A DNA stretch of 59,322 nt from an uncultured Bacilli bacterium (lineage in GTDB: Bacteria > Bacillota_I > Bacilli_A > RF39 > UBA660), in assembly GCA_944329425.1 (NCBI GenBank), contig CALVIG010000004.1:1-59322 (forward strand), in the 5' to 3' direction. The position numbers and the translations under genes were made by a program. Position 1 is the stretch's first letter; each line of letters begins with the position of its first letter. The notes under the pieces were generated by a model. That model saw only the letters and a list, made by a program, of their open reading frames with translations, had not been told where the DNA came from and ran no database searches. Shown in pieces: positions 9,573 to 19,682 of this stretch.

Positions 9573-10391
9573 ATGAAAATAAATAAAATTAATCTTAAAA
9601 AAGTAATCACATTTATATTAATTTTGGCACTATCACTGACATTTATTTTCTGTATGTATAAAATTATACTGTGGATAAATGATGGCGTAAAAACAAATAA
9701 AATAAAAGAAGAATTAATTAAAAACGTAGATGAAAAACCATCTATAGAAGAAAATACGGAAATAATAAATCCACCAAATGACAAGAAAAATGATTACTGG
9801 GATTACATAAAAATGAATATGTTAGACGTTAACTTTAGTGAACTCAAGAAAAAAAATAAAGATACAATAGGCTGGATAAAATTAGAAGGAACAAACGTTA
9901 ATTATCCTGTTGTTCAAGGAACGGATAATTCGTATTACTTAAATCATTCTTTTGATAAAAGTTATAACAAGGCTGGATGGGTTTTTATGGATTACCGAAA
10001 TGATTACGAAACTTTAAATAAAAACACCATAATATACGCCCATGCAAGAGTGGACGGAACAATGTTTGGAACACTAAAAAAAGTTTTAAATGAAGAATGG
10101 CATGAAAATAAAAGTAATCATATAATAAAGTTTTCTACTATAACAAAAAATTATTTATGGCAAATATTTTCTGTTTATGAAACTAAAAAAGAAAGCTACT
10201 ACTTAACAACCAAATTTTCTTCTGATAATGATTTTAATAACTTTATTAACGCATTAAAAGAAAGAAGCATTTTTAATTTTAGTGCTACACCAAAAATAAA
10301 TGATAAAATAATAACTTTATCTACTTGTAAAGACAGTAAGGGCAATAGAATCGTTGTACATGCAATATTAATAAAAATGGAAACAAAATAA
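9573..10391 (+). CDS. Class B sortase
   Basis: About 272 residues. An N-terminal membrane anchor (about 11-35) and a linker precede the class B sortase domain (about 85-270). The catalytic residues are His157 (YAHAR), Cys252 (LSTCK) and Arg259 (GNRIVVHA). The segments DTIGWIKLEGT and YPVVQGTDNSYYLNHSFD are typical of SrtB. The ATG at 9573 has AAGGATGG upstream; an ATG nine bases earlier would overlap that site. It has no substrate gene beside it, so it may be the housekeeping sortase acting on proteins encoded elsewhere, possibly including the NPxTS proteins at 24.9 and 29.3 kb. Confidence 0.93.
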   Translation: MKINKINLKKVITFILILALSLTFIFCMYKIILWINDGVKTNKIKEELIKNVDEKPSIEENTEIINPPNDKKNDYWDYIKMNMLDVNFSELKKKNKDTIGWIKLEGTNVNYPVVQGTDNSYYLNHSFDKSYNKAGWVFMDYRNDYETLNKNTIIYAHARVDGTMFGTLKKVLNEEWHENKSNHIIKFSTITKNYLWQIFSVYETKKESYYLTTKFSSDNDFNNFINALKERSIFNFSATPKINDKIITLSTCKDSKGNRIVVHAILIKMETK

Positions 10392-10422
10392 AAAAAGAAA
10401 GTTTTTTTACTTTCTTTTTTTA
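10388..10422. terminator. Bidirectional terminator between sortase and rplQ
   Basis: An AAAAAGAAAGT...ACTTTCTTTTT hairpin with flanking A and T runs, between the convergent sortase gene and the end of the ribosomal superoperon. Confidence 0.85.
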
Positions 10423-10764
10423 ATCTACTAATTCTAGTATTACCATTAGGGCATCGTCGCCCTTTCTTTCGGTTAATTTTAATATTCTAGTGTATCCACC
10501 ATTTCTTGTTTCATAACGTTTAGCTAAATCATTAAATACTTTTGTTACAGCTTCATTATCGTTATGTAAGAAAGCAAGTGCATTACGTCTAGAAACTAAG
10601 CTACCATTCTTACCATAGGTAACCATTTTATCAAAACATTTACGAACTTCTTTAGCACGAGTTTCGGTTGTTTCAATACGTTCATTTTTAATTAGATCTT
10701 TAGTTAAGTTTGCAAGCATAGCTCTTCTGTGTTTATTATTACGACCTAATTTTCTGTATGCCAT
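10420..10764 (-). CDS. rplQ: 50S ribosomal protein L17
   Basis: A 114-residue L17, recognised by the MAYRKLGR start, [14 protein letters not shown] and the RNGGYTRI motif. Last gene of the superoperon, 21 nt after rpoA, with AAGGAGG before the ATG. Normal length. Confidence 0.98.
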   Translation of the reverse strand: MAYRKLGRNNKHRRAMLANLTKDLIKNERIETTETRAKEVRKCFDKMVTYGKNGSLVSRRNALAFLHNDNEAVTKVFNDLAKRYETRNGGYTRILKLTERKGDDALMVILELVD

Positions 10765-10785
10765 TTAAATTCCTCCTTACTTATC

Positions 10786-11736
10786 TTAATCGTCATTTCT
10801 AAATGAAAAACCAAGTTCTTTAACTTTATCAATAACTTCTTTAAGTGATTTTTTACCCAAATTACGTATCTTCATCATTTCATTTTCAGACTTTTGAGTT
10901 AAATCTTGTAACGTGTTAATGTTAGCTCTTTTTAAGCAGTTATAAGCCCTTACTGAAAACTCTAACTCATCAATTGACATTTCCAAAGCCTTTGTCTTTG
11001 AATCATCAACGTTTTGTTTCATAAGTCCAGTCTCATCTGCTATCTCATCTAACTTAGTTAAAATCTCAAAATGCTCAATAATTATTCTTGATGCCAAAGC
11101 AATAGCTTCTTCTGGTTTCATTGAACCATTAGTCCATACTTCCATAGTTAATTTATCATAAGTATCATCTTGCCCAACACGAGCTCCTTCTACTTCATAA
11201 TTAACTCTTTCAATTGGAGAAAAATTAGAATCCATTGCAATCGTGTTTAATTTAACGTCGCCTAATGCCTTCTTATTAGCTTCAGCTCTTACGTATCCAC
11301 GGCCACTACCAATGGTAATTTCCATGTCTAGTTTTCCACCCTTAACTAACGTAGCAATTTCTTGTTCAGGGTTAATAATTTCAACGTCAGCATCCTTTTG
11401 TATGTCAGCTGCCGTAACAACGCCTTCCTTGCTTACATTTAATTTTACAGTTTTAGGTTCGTTAGTATGGTTCTTAACAACCACACTTTTTAAATTTAAT
11501 ATAATTTGAGTTACATCTTCAATTACTCCATCAATTGTTTGAAATTCATGAAGTACACCATCAATGTGAACACTAGTTATAGCATCCCCTGGTAATGATG
11601 ATAACATTACCCTTCTAAGTGCGTTACCAAGTGTTGTACCAAAACCTCTTTCCAAAGGTTCTATCTCAAATTTTCCATAATTTCTGCTTTCCACATATTC
11701 AGCAACTTTAAATTGTGGTTTTTCGAATTTTATCAC
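10786..11736 (-). CDS. rpoA: RNA polymerase alpha subunit
   Basis: A 316-residue alpha subunit. The N-terminal dimerisation domain (about 1-230) includes EPLERGFGTTLGNALRR and LSSLPGDAI. The C-terminal domain (about 250-312) includes ELEFSVRAYNCLKRANI and MKIRNLGKKSLKEV, which contact UP elements and activators. The start is GTG with GGGAGTGA upstream. It lies between rpsK and rplQ as in other Bacillota. Confidence 0.98.
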   Translation of the reverse strand: MIKFEKPQFKVAEYVESRNYGKFEIEPLERGFGTTLGNALRRVMLSSLPGDAITSVHIDGVLHEFQTIDGVIEDVTQIILNLKSVVVKNHTNEPKTVKLNVSKEGVVTAADIQKDADVEIINPEQEIATLVKGGKLDMEITIGSGRGYVRAEANKKALGDVKLNTIAMDSNFSPIERVNYEVEGARVGQDDTYDKLTMEVWTNGSMKPEEAIALASRIIIEHFEILTKLDEIADETGLMKQNVDDSKTKALEMSIDELEFSVRAYNCLKRANINTLQDLTQKSENEMMKIRNLGKKSLKEVIDKVKELGFSFRNDD

Positions 11737-11760
11737 CTAAATTCACTCCCTTTTTCTAAA

Positions 11761-12144
11761 TTATCCACGTGGACGTTTTGGTGGACGACAACCATTGTGT
11801 GGCACCGGTGTTACGTCTGTAATTGAAAGAATTTCTAATCCGGCTGTTTGTAATGAACGAATTGCAGTTTCTCTTCCTGCGCCTAATCCTTTTACAAAAA
11901 CATCTACTTTTCTCATTCCAGAATCATATGCTGCCTTACCTGCTGCTTCAGCACTCATACCAGCAGCAAATGGAGTTTTCTTTTTACTTCCTTTGAATCC
12001 TGAAGTTCCAGATGTAGCCCATGATACAACGTTTCCATCTTTATCCGTAATGGTAACTATCGTATTATTAAACGTAGAATGAATGTGTGCTTGTCCTTCA
12101 GGTATGTTTTTCTTTACCTTACGTTTTCTTGCTTTGTAAGCCAT
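11761..12144 (-). CDS. rpsK: 30S ribosomal protein S11
   Basis: A 127-residue S11 with [15 protein letters not shown], the SGFKGSKK segment and the C-terminal [13 protein letters not shown]. Part of the alpha operon segment rpsM-rpsK-rpoA-rplQ. Confidence 0.98.
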   Translation of the reverse strand: MAYKARKRKVKKNIPEGQAHIHSTFNNTIVTITDKDGNVVSWATSGTSGFKGSKKKTPFAAGMSAEAAGKAAYDSGMRKVDVFVKGLGAGRETAIRSLQTAGLEILSITDVTPVPHNGCRPPKRPRG

Positions 12145-12162
12145 TATTTACCCTCCTTTTTC

Positions 12163-12528
12163 CTACTTCTTCTTGTTTGCTACGGTTTTACCTCTACCCT
12201 TACGAGTCTTAGCATTACTTCTTGTAGATTGTCCTCTTACAGGTAAACCTTTACGATGACGAATTCCTTGGTAAGAACCGATTTCCATCTTAGTTTTAAT
12301 ATTCATTGAAACTTCTCTTCTTAAATCACCTTCAAGTAGGTAATTATCTAATTCTTTACGAATTTTAGAAACTTCTTCATCAGTTAAATCCTTAGCCTTT
12401 GTATCTAAGTTAATGTTTAACTTTGTTAATATTTTTCTTGATAATTTTCTACCAATACCATGAATGTAAGTTAACGCAACTTCGATTCTTTTTTCGTTTG
12501 GTAAATCAACGTTTTTTATACGAGCCAT
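12163..12528 (-). CDS. rpsM: 30S ribosomal protein S13
   Basis: A 121-residue S13: starts [14 protein letters not shown], contains YIHGIGR and the [17 protein letters not shown] segment, and ends in a lysine-rich tail. Position between rpmJ and rpsK is canonical. Confidence 0.98.
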   Translation of the reverse strand: MARIKNVDLPNEKRIEVALTYIHGIGRKLSRKILTKLNINLDTKAKDLTDEEVSKIRKELDNYLLEGDLRREVSMNIKTKMEIGSYQGIRHRKGLPVRGQSTRSNAKTRKGRGKTVANKKK

Positions 12529-12546
12529 TTACTTTTACACCTCCTG

Positions 12547-12660
12547 TTATCCTTGTCTTTGTTTGTGTTTTGGATTTTCACAAATAACCATTACTTTTCC
12601 ATTTCTTTTAATGATTTTACATTTTTCGCAAATTTTCTTTACTGATGGTCTAACTTTCAT
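12547..12660 (-). CDS. rpmJ: 50S ribosomal protein L36 (zinc-ribbon type)
   Basis: Read directly from the minus strand: a 37-residue protein beginning [14 protein letters not shown] and ending NPKHKQRQG. Cys11, Cys14, Cys27 and His32 form the zinc ligand set of C+ type L36. It fills the gap between infA and rpsM, the normal rpmJ position. The start ATG is at 12660 with AGGAGG upstream. Confidence 0.97.
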   Translation of the reverse strand: MKVRPSVKKICEKCKIIKRNGKVMVICENPKHKQRQG

Positions 12661-12674
12661 ATTCTATCCTCCTA

Positions 12675-12890
12675 TTACTTTCTATAGGTTATACGCCCAC
12701 GTGTTAAATCATAAGGTGATATCTCTAGAACTACTGTATCACCTGGTAAGATACGAATTTTATTCATTCGCATTTTACCAGAAACGCGGGCTTCTACAGT
12801 ATGTCCATTTTCTAATTTGACTTTGAAATCTCCACCTTTTAGAAGTTCAATAACCTTACCCTCAACTTCTATAACGTCTTCTTTAGCCAC
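12675..12890 (-). CDS. infA: Translation initiation factor IF-1
   Basis: A 71-residue OB-fold protein: [13 protein letters not shown] start, then [17 protein letters not shown] and the [10 protein letters not shown] ending, all typical of IF-1. It binds the 30S A site during initiation. The map stop is 7 nt upstream of its start. Confidence 0.98.
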   Translation of the reverse strand: MAKEDVIEVEGKVIELLKGGDFKVKLENGHTVEARVSGKMRMNKIRILPGDTVVLEISPYDLTRGRITYRK

Positions 12891-12897
12891 TTATAAA

Positions 12898-13644
12898 TCA
12901 CTCTCCCGTTAATATCTGATAACCATCTTTAGTAACTAAAACCGTGTGCTCAAAGTGAGCCGAAGGTTTTCTGTCTAAAGTTGTTATTGTCCAGTCATTA
13001 TCCTCTACCACTATATCATCAGTTCCTAAATTAAGCATTGGTTCAATTGCAATTACCATTCCTTCTTTTAATATAGGACCAGTATGAGCAAAACCATAAT
13101 TAGGAACGTCGGGTTCTTCATGAAGATGATTCCCTACACCATGACCACATAGTTCTCTTACAATGCCAAGATCATGGTCATTTGCATAGCATTCAATGGC
13201 ATGACTAATATCACCTATTCGATTTCCTGGTTTAACCATTTTTATACCTTCGTATAAAGCTTTTTTTGTATGCTCCATTAAATATTTTTTATCATCATCA
13301 ATTAAACCAACCGCATATGACCAAGCGGAGTCTCCATGATAACCTTTATAATCAGCACCTATATCTATAGATACTATATCACCTTTTTTTAGTTTTCTAT
13401 TAGAAGGAATTCCATGCACAACTTCTTCATTTACTGATATACATGTTGCATTAGGAAACCCTTCATAATTCTTAAACGAAGGCTTGGCACCTTTGCTTAT
13501 TATAAACTTTTCCGCTTCTGAGTCAAGTTCTAACAAACTTACTCCTGGTTTTATTAAAGGTTTTAAATGTTTATGGGTTTCATAAACTATGTTGCCCGCA
13601 ACAATCATTAATTCAATTTCCCTTTTTGATTTAATGCTTATCAT
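12898..13644 (-). CDS. map: Methionine aminopeptidase, type I
   Basis: A 248-residue enzyme. Metal ligands are visible in IDIGADYKGYHGD (two Asp), GHGVGNHLHEEP (His), AIEPM (Glu) and HFEHT (Glu). It removes the initiator methionine from nascent proteins. Lies between adk and infA as in Bacillus. The ribosome-binding site is AGAAGG. Confidence 0.97.
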   Translation of the reverse strand: MISIKSKREIELMIVAGNIVYETHKHLKPLIKPGVSLLELDSEAEKFIISKGAKPSFKNYEGFPNATCISVNEEVVHGIPSNRKLKKGDIVSIDIGADYKGYHGDSAWSYAVGLIDDDKKYLMEHTKKALYEGIKMVKPGNRIGDISHAIECYANDHDLGIVRELCGHGVGNHLHEEPDVPNYGFAHTGPILKEGMVIAIEPMLNLGTDDIVVEDNDWTITTLDRKPSAHFEHTVLVTKDGYQILTGE

Positions 13645-13655
13645 CTTTTGCCTTC

Positions 13656-14309
13656 TTATTTTTCTAAAATTTCAACCGCATCGTTAAAAGTATCATACTT
13701 ACTTTCATGCGCTTCAATCGTTTTTAATACACCTTTATTTTTATAATAATCAAATAATGGCATAGTTTTGTTTACGTATTCATCAAACCTTTTTATAAAA
13801 GTTTCTTCACTATCATCTGAACGTTGTGTTAATTCAACTCCACAATCATCGCAAATACCTTCAACTTTTGGTTTCATTTCATTTGAATACTTATTATAAA
13901 TCTTTCCGCATTTTGGACATGTTATTCTTGAACATGCACGCTTCATAGCCATTTCTTTATCAATGTTAATGTATATTACAACGCCTAAATCCTTACCAAG
14001 CTCTTTTAATAATTCATCATATTTTTCAGCTTGAACTAAAGTCCTTGGAAAACCATCTAGTATGTAACCATTTTCACAATCAGGTTTAGTAATACGATTA
14101 GAAATAAGCTCTATGATAACATCATCAGAAACAAACTTACCTTGTTTCATTAAATCTTCGGCTTGTTTTCCAATTTCAGTTTGATTTTTTATTTCCTCTC
14201 TTAATAAATCTCCTGTTGATATATGGCCATAACCGTACTTATTCACTAACATTTCTGATAAAGTGCCCTTACCCGCAGCAGGTGGTGCTAAAAATATTAT
14301 ATTTTTCAT
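13656..14309 (-). CDS. adk: Adenylate kinase with zinc-binding lid
   Basis: A 217-residue enzyme of the long, lid-containing type. The lid carries CPKCG and CDDCG, a four-cysteine zinc site as in Gram-positive Adk. The DGFPRT motif and the STGDLLREE segment are intact. The P-loop reads APPAAGKGT, so the first and fourth P-loop glycines are alanine rather than the usual GPPGAGKGT. The start overlaps the secY stop by one base (TAATG), so the two are translationally coupled. Confidence 0.96.
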   Translation of the reverse strand: MKNIIFLAPPAAGKGTLSEMLVNKYGYGHISTGDLLREEIKNQTEIGKQAEDLMKQGKFVSDDVIIELISNRITKPDCENGYILDGFPRTLVQAEKYDELLKELGKDLGVVIYINIDKEMAMKRACSRITCPKCGKIYNKYSNEMKPKVEGICDDCGVELTQRSDDSEETFIKRFDEYVNKTMPLFDYYKNKGVLKTIEAHESKYDTFNDAVEILEK

Positions 14310-15580
14310 TATCTTCGATAACCCCTTTCATATTTTCGTGCTGATAGTGTACTCTCAATTTGATTATAAGTTTCAAGAGCAACACCAACTACGATTAATA
14401 AACCAGTACCTCCAACGGTAACACTTGTTGGTAACTCACTAAAGTTAGATACTAATATTGGAAGTCCTGCTATTATAACCAAGAATAACGCTCCTAAGAA
14501 AGTTGTTCTTGATAATACCTTACTAATATAAGTTTTGGTTTCTTTACCAGGTCTGATTCCAGGAACATAACCACCTTGTTTATTAAGGTTTTCAGATAAT
14601 TCCTTTGGCCTTAACCCAGACGCCATAAACGTATATAAATAAGAAAATAAAATTATCAATAGTACATATAAAATGAATCCAGTTACCGTATTGTAATTAA
14701 TATAGCTATTTACAAAAAGCGAAAACGAATCATTTTTTACAAAAGCCGCTATTAATGACGGTATTGATATCAAACTTGATGCAAAGATTACTGGCATTAC
14801 TCCAGAAGAATTTAATTTAAATGGTATGTAAGTTTGCTTAGCTCCATAAGCCGTAGATGTTCTGTTAGAATATTGGATTGGTATTCTTCTTTCTGATTTT
14901 TCAATAAATACCACTCCAACAATAATAGCAACATAAACTAATAAGAATAACACAAACTTTGTAATTCCTAAAGCAACTTCTTGAACCGTTCCGGTTACCA
15001 CGAAAGAACCAAACGCATCAACCATCATTGACGGAGTACTTATTAATATACCTGCCATAATTAAAATTGATATCCCATTTCCTACTCCTTTTCTAGTGAT
15101 TTCATCACCTAGCCAAAGTAAGAAACAAGTTCCTGCGGTTAAAATAACCGAAACCCTTAAGTATTCAATTGCTGTTGCAGATTCTCCAAGGAACGAAAAT
15201 GACATCACAAGTCCTTGTAAAAAAGCCATTGCAATACCGACGTACCTAGTTATCTTATTTAATTTAACTCTCCCAGTATGTCCTTCTTTTGCTAAATTTG
15301 AAAAATACGGAATAATGTCCATTTGAAACAACTGTATTATAATTGAAGCACTAATATATGGAGTAACACCTAAAGCAAATATTGAAAAATTTCTTAGTGA
15401 GCCTCCACTCATAACGTTTAAAAGTTCCAAAAAACCTAAATCTTGAGTTATGTTATTAGTGCCTGGAACCCTTACGGTTGTTCCTAATTTATAAACGAAC
15501 AATATAAGAAGCGTAAATAAAATCTTATTTCTAACATCTTTATTGCCAGGAGAAAAAATCTGTTTGATGCCCTTAAACAT
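14309..15580 (-). CDS. secY: Protein translocase subunit SecY
   Basis: A 423-residue membrane protein with about ten helices. Family motifs include FALGVTPYISASIIIQL, the ERRIPIQY loop and GLRPKELSENL. It forms the Sec channel with SecE and SecG, which are not encoded here. Positioned after rplO, as in the spc operon. Confidence 0.97.
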   Translation of the reverse strand: MFKGIKQIFSPGNKDVRNKILFTLLILFVYKLGTTVRVPGTNNITQDLGFLELLNVMSGGSLRNFSIFALGVTPYISASIIIQLFQMDIIPYFSNLAKEGHTGRVKLNKITRYVGIAMAFLQGLVMSFSFLGESATAIEYLRVSVILTAGTCFLLWLGDEITRKGVGNGISILIMAGILISTPSMMVDAFGSFVVTGTVQEVALGITKFVLFLLVYVAIIVGVVFIEKSERRIPIQYSNRTSTAYGAKQTYIPFKLNSSGVMPVIFASSLISIPSLIAAFVKNDSFSLFVNSYINYNTVTGFILYVLLIILFSYLYTFMASGLRPKELSENLNKQGGYVPGIRPGKETKTYISKVLSRTTFLGALFLVIIAGLPILVSNFSELPTSVTVGGTGLLIVVGVALETYNQIESTLSARKYERGYRR

Positions 15581-15581
15581 T

Positions 15582-16025
15582 TTACATCACCTCAGCTTTT
15601 CCACCTGCTGCTTCTATCTTTTCTTTTGCACTATTAGAAAATACGTTTGCTCTAACCGTTAATTTCTTTTCAAGTGAACCGTTTCCTAAAACCTTTACAC
15701 CTGATAATTGTTTTTTTATAATACCCATTTCTTTTAATAATTCTGGGGTTACTACCGTACCTTCATCAAACATGTTTAAATCTGATACGTTTATTATAGA
15801 ATAAGTTGTTTTAAACATAGCGTTAGAAAATCCACGTTTTGGTAACCTTCTATATAAAGGTAATTGTCCACCTTCAAAAGTAGGTTTTACACCTCCACCA
15901 CTTCTAGCATTTTGTCCTTTATGTCCTTTACCACTTGTTTTTCCAGTACCGCTACTAGAACCACGACCTAATCTTTTGATATCCTTTTTAGAACCTTCGT
16001 TGTATTTTAACTCATTTAACTTCAT
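15582..16025 (-). CDS. rplO: 50S ribosomal protein L15
   Basis: A 147-residue L15: glycine-rich N-terminus ([19 protein letters not shown]), then [17 protein letters not shown]. Its ATG overlaps the rpsE stop by one base; in most Bacillota rpmD (L30) sits between these two genes. Confidence 0.98.
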   Translation of the reverse strand: MKLNELKYNEGSKKDIKRLGRGSSSGTGKTSGKGHKGQNARSGGGVKPTFEGGQLPLYRRLPKRGFSNAMFKTTYSIINVSDLNMFDEGTVVTPELLKEMGIIKKQLSGVKVLGNGSLEKKLTVRANVFSNSAKEKIEAAGGKAEVM

Positions 16026-16534
16026 TATCCTAAAATCTCCTCTACAGATTTTCCTCTTAACTCAGCAATATGATTTGCTGATTTTTGTGATTTTAGAGCG
16101 TCAATTGTAGCTCTTGCGGTATTTAATTTTGTATTAGATCCAAGTGATTTTGAAATAATATCTTTAACTCCAGCTAACTCTAAGATAGCACGAACTGAAC
16201 CACCAGCTATGATACCAGTACCAGCTTTTGCAGGTTTAATTAAAACCCTAGCAGCACCAGATGTACCAATAGCATCATGAGAAACGGTTCTGTCTTCTAC
16301 TAAATCTAACTTAATTACGTTATTAGTAGCATCTTGAATTGCTTTTTTGATTGCATCTTGAACTTCGTTTGCTTTTCCAGTTCCAAGGCCAACTTTTCCT
16401 TTTCCATCTCCAACTGCAACGGTTGCTGCAAAACGAAGACGACGTCCACCTTTGGTAACTTTTGTAACACGATTAACGGAAATAACTGATTCGTTATATT
16501 CTTTTTCGCGTGGTTTGCTATTTCTTCTTTCCAC
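16025..16534 (-). CDS. rpsE: 30S ribosomal protein S5
   Basis: A 169-residue S5 with [16 protein letters not shown], the [12 protein letters not shown] helix and [14 protein letters not shown]. Directly followed by rplO with a 1-nt overlap and no room for rpmD. Confidence 0.98.
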   Translation of the reverse strand: MERRNSKPREKEYNESVISVNRVTKVTKGGRRLRFAATVAVGDGKGKVGLGTGKANEVQDAIKKAIQDATNNVIKLDLVEDRTVSHDAIGTSGAARVLIKPAKAGTGIIAGGSVRAILELAGVKDIISKSLGSNTKLNTARATIDALKSQKSANHIAELRGKSVEEILG

Positions 16535-16548
16535 TTTGTTACCCTCCT

Positions 16549-16911
16549 TTAGAATTCTAATCCATTTTCGCGGGCAGCTTCTGCAAGCGCTGCTACACGT
16601 CCATGATATAAGTATCCACCTCTGTCGAATACTACTTTACTAATTTTTGCTTTCTTTGCCTTTTTTGCAATCTCAGCTCCTACAATTTTACTAGCTTCTA
16701 TGTTGCCACCATTTTTAATGTTTAAATCTTTATCTAATGATGAAGCGCTAACCAAAGTAACTCCTTTAGTGTCATCAATTATTTGAACACTAATGTTTTT
16801 TAAAGATCTAAATACACATAATCTTGGTAACTCACTAGTTCCGCTGACCTTTGCTCTTATTCTAGCGTGTCTAGCTTTACGAGCTTCATTACGTGATGTT
16901 TTCTTTATCAT
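16549..16911 (-). CDS. rplR: 50S ribosomal protein L18
   Basis: A 120-residue L18: basic N-terminus, then [40 protein letters not shown] and the GLEF end. It binds 5S rRNA. Canonical position between rplF and rpsE. Confidence 0.98.
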   Translation of the reverse strand: MIKKTSRNEARKARHARIRAKVSGTSELPRLCVFRSLKNISVQIIDDTKGVTLVSASSLDKDLNIKNGGNIEASKIVGAEIAKKAKKAKISKVVFDRGGYLYHGRVAALAEAARENGLEF

Positions 16912-16932
16912 TGTAATAATCTCCCTTTCCTA

Positions 16933-17472
16933 TTATTTAGAAGCTTTCTTTCCTTCTTTACGGCGAACATGTTCACCTTTATAACGGATACCTTTACCTT
17001 TGTAAGGTTCTGGTTTTCTAACTTCTCTTATTTCAGCAGCAAATTTTCCTACTGCTTCTTTGTCAATTCCTTTTACGTTTATTTCTGTTGCACTTACTGT
17101 TTCAACCGTTATACCTTCAGGAATATCAAGATTAACTTTATGTGAGTATCCTGCGCTTATTTCTAATACTTTCCCTTTAACGTTAAAACGGTAACCAACA
17201 CCTAAAATTTCAAGGCCTTTTTCATATCCTTCTGATACACCTTTAATCATGTTAGCGATTAAAGCGTTTGTTGTACCATGCATTTGTTTAACTTTTTTTA
17301 TTTCACTGTTTCTTGTAACCTTAACTTCGTTACCTTCTACCAAAACGCTAATGTTTGCGTCCAAGTTTAATGATAATTCTCCCTTAGGTCCTTTTACAGT
17401 GATTTGTCCTTCTGAAGATGTTACGGTAACGTTTTCTGGAACCGTTAACACTCTATTTCCAATACGACTCAT
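16933..17472 (-). CDS. rplF: 50S ribosomal protein L6
   Basis: A 179-residue L6: starts MSRIGNRVLTVPENV, contains TVKGPKGELS, and the C-terminal RKPEPYKGKGIRYKGE that contacts 23S rRNA near the sarcin-ricin loop. Confidence 0.98.
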   Translation of the reverse strand: MSRIGNRVLTVPENVTVTSSEGQITVKGPKGELSLNLDANISVLVEGNEVKVTRNSEIKKVKQMHGTTNALIANMIKGVSEGYEKGLEILGVGYRFNVKGKVLEISAGYSHKVNLDIPEGITVETVSATEINVKGIDKEAVGKFAAEIREVRKPEPYKGKGIRYKGEHVRRKEGKKASK

Positions 17473-17495
17473 CTTTTAGTTCCTCCTTGTTTGAA

Positions 17496-17894
17496 TTACC
17501 ATACATACGCTAAAACTTCTCCACCTAAGTTTTCTTTTCTAGCTTCTTTACCAGTCATAATACCCTTAGATGTTGAAACGATAGATATTCCAAGTCCATT
17601 TAAAACCATAGGTACATCTTCTGCTTTAGCATATACACGTAGTCCTGGTTTAGATATTCTTTTTAAACCAGATATTACTCTTTCTTTATTTTGTCCATAT
17701 TTTAATGTAACGATAATGTTATCTTGTACTTCGTTTTTTTCTAGTTTGTAGTCCTTTATATAACCTTCATTTTTTAGTATTTTAACTATTTGTAACTTAA
17801 CGTTTGATGAAGGAATAACTACTTCATTATAACGCATTTGATTTGCATTACGTATACGCGTAAGTAAATCTGCGATTGGATCTGTTACTGACAT
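17496..17894 (-). CDS. rpsH: 30S ribosomal protein S8
   Basis: A 132-residue S8: [15 protein letters not shown] near the start, and the C-terminal [15 protein letters not shown] that binds the 16S central domain. Confidence 0.98.
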   Translation of the reverse strand: MSVTDPIADLLTRIRNANQMRYNEVVIPSSNVKLQIVKILKNEGYIKDYKLEKNEVQDNIIVTLKYGQNKERVISGLKRISKPGLRVYAKAEDVPMVLNGLGISIVSTSKGIMTGKEARKENLGGEVLAYVW

Positions 17895-17923
17895 ATGAAT
17901 CCTCCCTTCTCGTATCTTTATTC

Positions 17924-18109
17924 TTACCAGCTTGATTTTTTAACGCCAGGAATTTCTCCTTTGTACGCTAATTCTCTAAAGCAAATACGGCAGATACCAA
18001 ACTTTTTCATTACTGAATGTGGACGACCGCATCTGTTGCAACGAGTGTATTCTTGTACTTTATATTTTTTTGGTCTTTTTGCTTTTGCGACCATACTTTT
18101 CTTTGCCAT
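17924..18109 (-). CDS. rpsN: 30S ribosomal protein S14, zinc-binding type Z
   Basis: A 61-residue short S14. Two cysteine pairs (CNRC and CRIC) form the zinc site and [13 protein letters not shown] is typical. This is the type Z form found in the spc operon of Bacillota. Confidence 0.98.
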   Translation of the reverse strand: MAKKSMVAKAKRPKKYKVQEYTRCNRCGRPHSVMKKFGICRICFRELAYKGEIPGVKKSSW

Positions 18110-18127
18110 TAAATTCCTCCCATTTGC

Positions 18128-18667
18128 CTACTTTTTAAAAGGTAAACCAAATCCTTTTAATAAGTCTAATGCTTCTTCATTTGTTTTCGCTGTTGTAACA
18201 AAAACAATGTCCATTCCACGTACTTTTACAACTTCATCATAAACTATTTCTGGGAATATTGTTTGTTCTTTAATTCCTAAAGTATAGTTTCCTCTACCAT
18301 CAAAAGCTTTTGGAGAAATACCCCTAAAATCACGTACACGAGGTAAAACGATTTTTATAAGCTTTTCTAAGAAAGTATACATAGTTTCTCCACGAAGTGT
18401 AACCTTACATCCTATTGCTTGTCCTTCTCTTAATTTAAAACCAGCAATTGATTTTTTTGCTTTTGTAATAACAGGTTGTTGACCAGTTATTTTCTCAAGT
18501 TCTGAAACTGCAACGTCTAATAATTTACTATTTAAAGTTGCATCTCCAACTCCCATATTAACTACGATCTTTTCTAGCTTTGGTACAGCCATGACAGTAG
18601 TATAATTATATTTTTTCGTTAATTCAGGAACGATTTGTTTTGTATATTGTTCTTTTAAACTGTTCAT
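18128..18667 (-). CDS. rplE: 50S ribosomal protein L5
   Basis: A 179-residue L5 with [28 protein letters not shown] and the C-terminal DEEALDLL-type helix (here [15 protein letters not shown]). Binds 5S rRNA with L18. Confidence 0.98.
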   Translation of the reverse strand: MNSLKEQYTKQIVPELTKKYNYTTVMAVPKLEKIVVNMGVGDATLNSKLLDVAVSELEKITGQQPVITKAKKSIAGFKLREGQAIGCKVTLRGETMYTFLEKLIKIVLPRVRDFRGISPKAFDGRGNYTLGIKEQTIFPEIVYDEVVKVRGMDIVFVTTAKTNEEALDLLKGFGLPFKK

Positions 18668-18685
18668 AGTTACCCTCCTTCCAAC

Positions 18686-18991
18686 TTAGTCTAATTTATT
18701 TTTCGACTTGCTAGAAACTCTAATTTTTTTTCCATCTTTATCGATTTGTTTTGCTATTCTGGTACGTTTTTTTGTTTTTGGATCAATAATCATAACGTTT
18801 GAAACATGAATAGCGGCTTCCTTATCAACAATTCCACCATTTTGGTCTTGTCCGTTTGGCTTAATATGTTTTTTAACCATATTAACACCTTCAACAAAAA
18901 CTTTTTCACCTTTCTTAGCGATGATTTTTCCTTCTTTTCCTTTGTCCTTACCAGCAATAACAATTACTTTATCTCCAACTTTTAAATTCAT
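18686..18991 (-). CDS. rplX: 50S ribosomal protein L24
   Basis: A 101-residue L24 with the KOW motif (VGDKVIVIAGKDKGKEGKI) and NMVKKHIKP. It initiates 50S assembly. Position rplN-rplX-rplE is canonical. Confidence 0.98.
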   Translation of the reverse strand: MNLKVGDKVIVIAGKDKGKEGKIIAKKGEKVFVEGVNMVKKHIKPNGQDQNGGIVDKEAAIHVSNVMIIDPKTKKRTRIAKQIDKDGKKIRVSSKSKNKLD

Positions 18992-19012
18992 GATTTTTCC
19001 TCCTTAAAAGGT

Positions 19013-19381
19013 CTATAACACTTCTTTTGCCAACGATACAATTTTCATGAAATCTTTATCACGTAATTCGCGTGCTACTGGACCTAAAACTCTTGTTCCA
19101 ACTGGTGTCTTGTCATCTTTAATAATAACGCAAGCATTATCATCAAATTTGATGTAAGAACCATCATCTCTGCGCATTCCAAACTTACTTCTAACGATAA
19201 CCGCTTTTACGACTTTACCGCTTGCTATATTACCATTTGGAGTTGCTTTTTTTACTGTTCCAACTACTATGTCACCGATATTTCCGGTTTTCCTTTTACT
19301 TCCGCCTAAAACCCTAATTACCATTAGTTCACGAGCACCAGAGTTATCAGCAACCTTTAAACGACTTTGTTGTTGAATCAT
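19013..19381 (-). CDS. rplN: 50S ribosomal protein L14
   Basis: A 122-residue L14: [19 protein letters not shown] start and [15 protein letters not shown] near the end. Confidence 0.98.
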   Translation of the reverse strand: MIQQQSRLKVADNSGARELMVIRVLGGSKRKTGNIGDIVVGTVKKATPNGNIASGKVVKAVIVRSKFGMRRDDGSYIKFDDNACVIIKDDKTPVGTRVLGPVARELRDKDFMKIVSLAKEVL

Positions 19382-19412
19382 TAACGTTTCCTCCTTCTCA
19401 TTTGTAAAGTGC

Positions 19413-19670
19413 CTATAAAATTACGGCTTCTTCTACTATTTCCACTAAACTAAATCTTTTTGTTTTTGATAATGGTTTAGTTGCTACAACCTTAACGATA
19501 TCGCCAACTTTTGCTTGGTTATTTTCGTCATGAGCTGCATACTTCTTTGAGTATTTAACACGCTTACCGTATTTTGGATCTTTTTTATAAGTTTCAACTA
19601 AAATTGTAATTGTTTTATCATTTTTTGCACTTACAACTTTACCGATTACTTCATGTCTTTTCTTTTCCAT
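19413..19670 (-). CDS. rpsQ: 30S ribosomal protein S17
   Basis: An 85-residue S17 with the OB-fold segments [17 protein letters not shown] and [12 protein letters not shown], and the [13 protein letters not shown] end. Confidence 0.98.
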   Translation of the reverse strand: MEKKRHEVIGKVVSAKNDKTITILVETYKKDPKYGKRVKYSKKYAAHDENNQAKVGDIVKVVATKPLSKTKRFSLVEIVEEAVIL

Positions 19671-19682
19671 AAATAACCCTCC

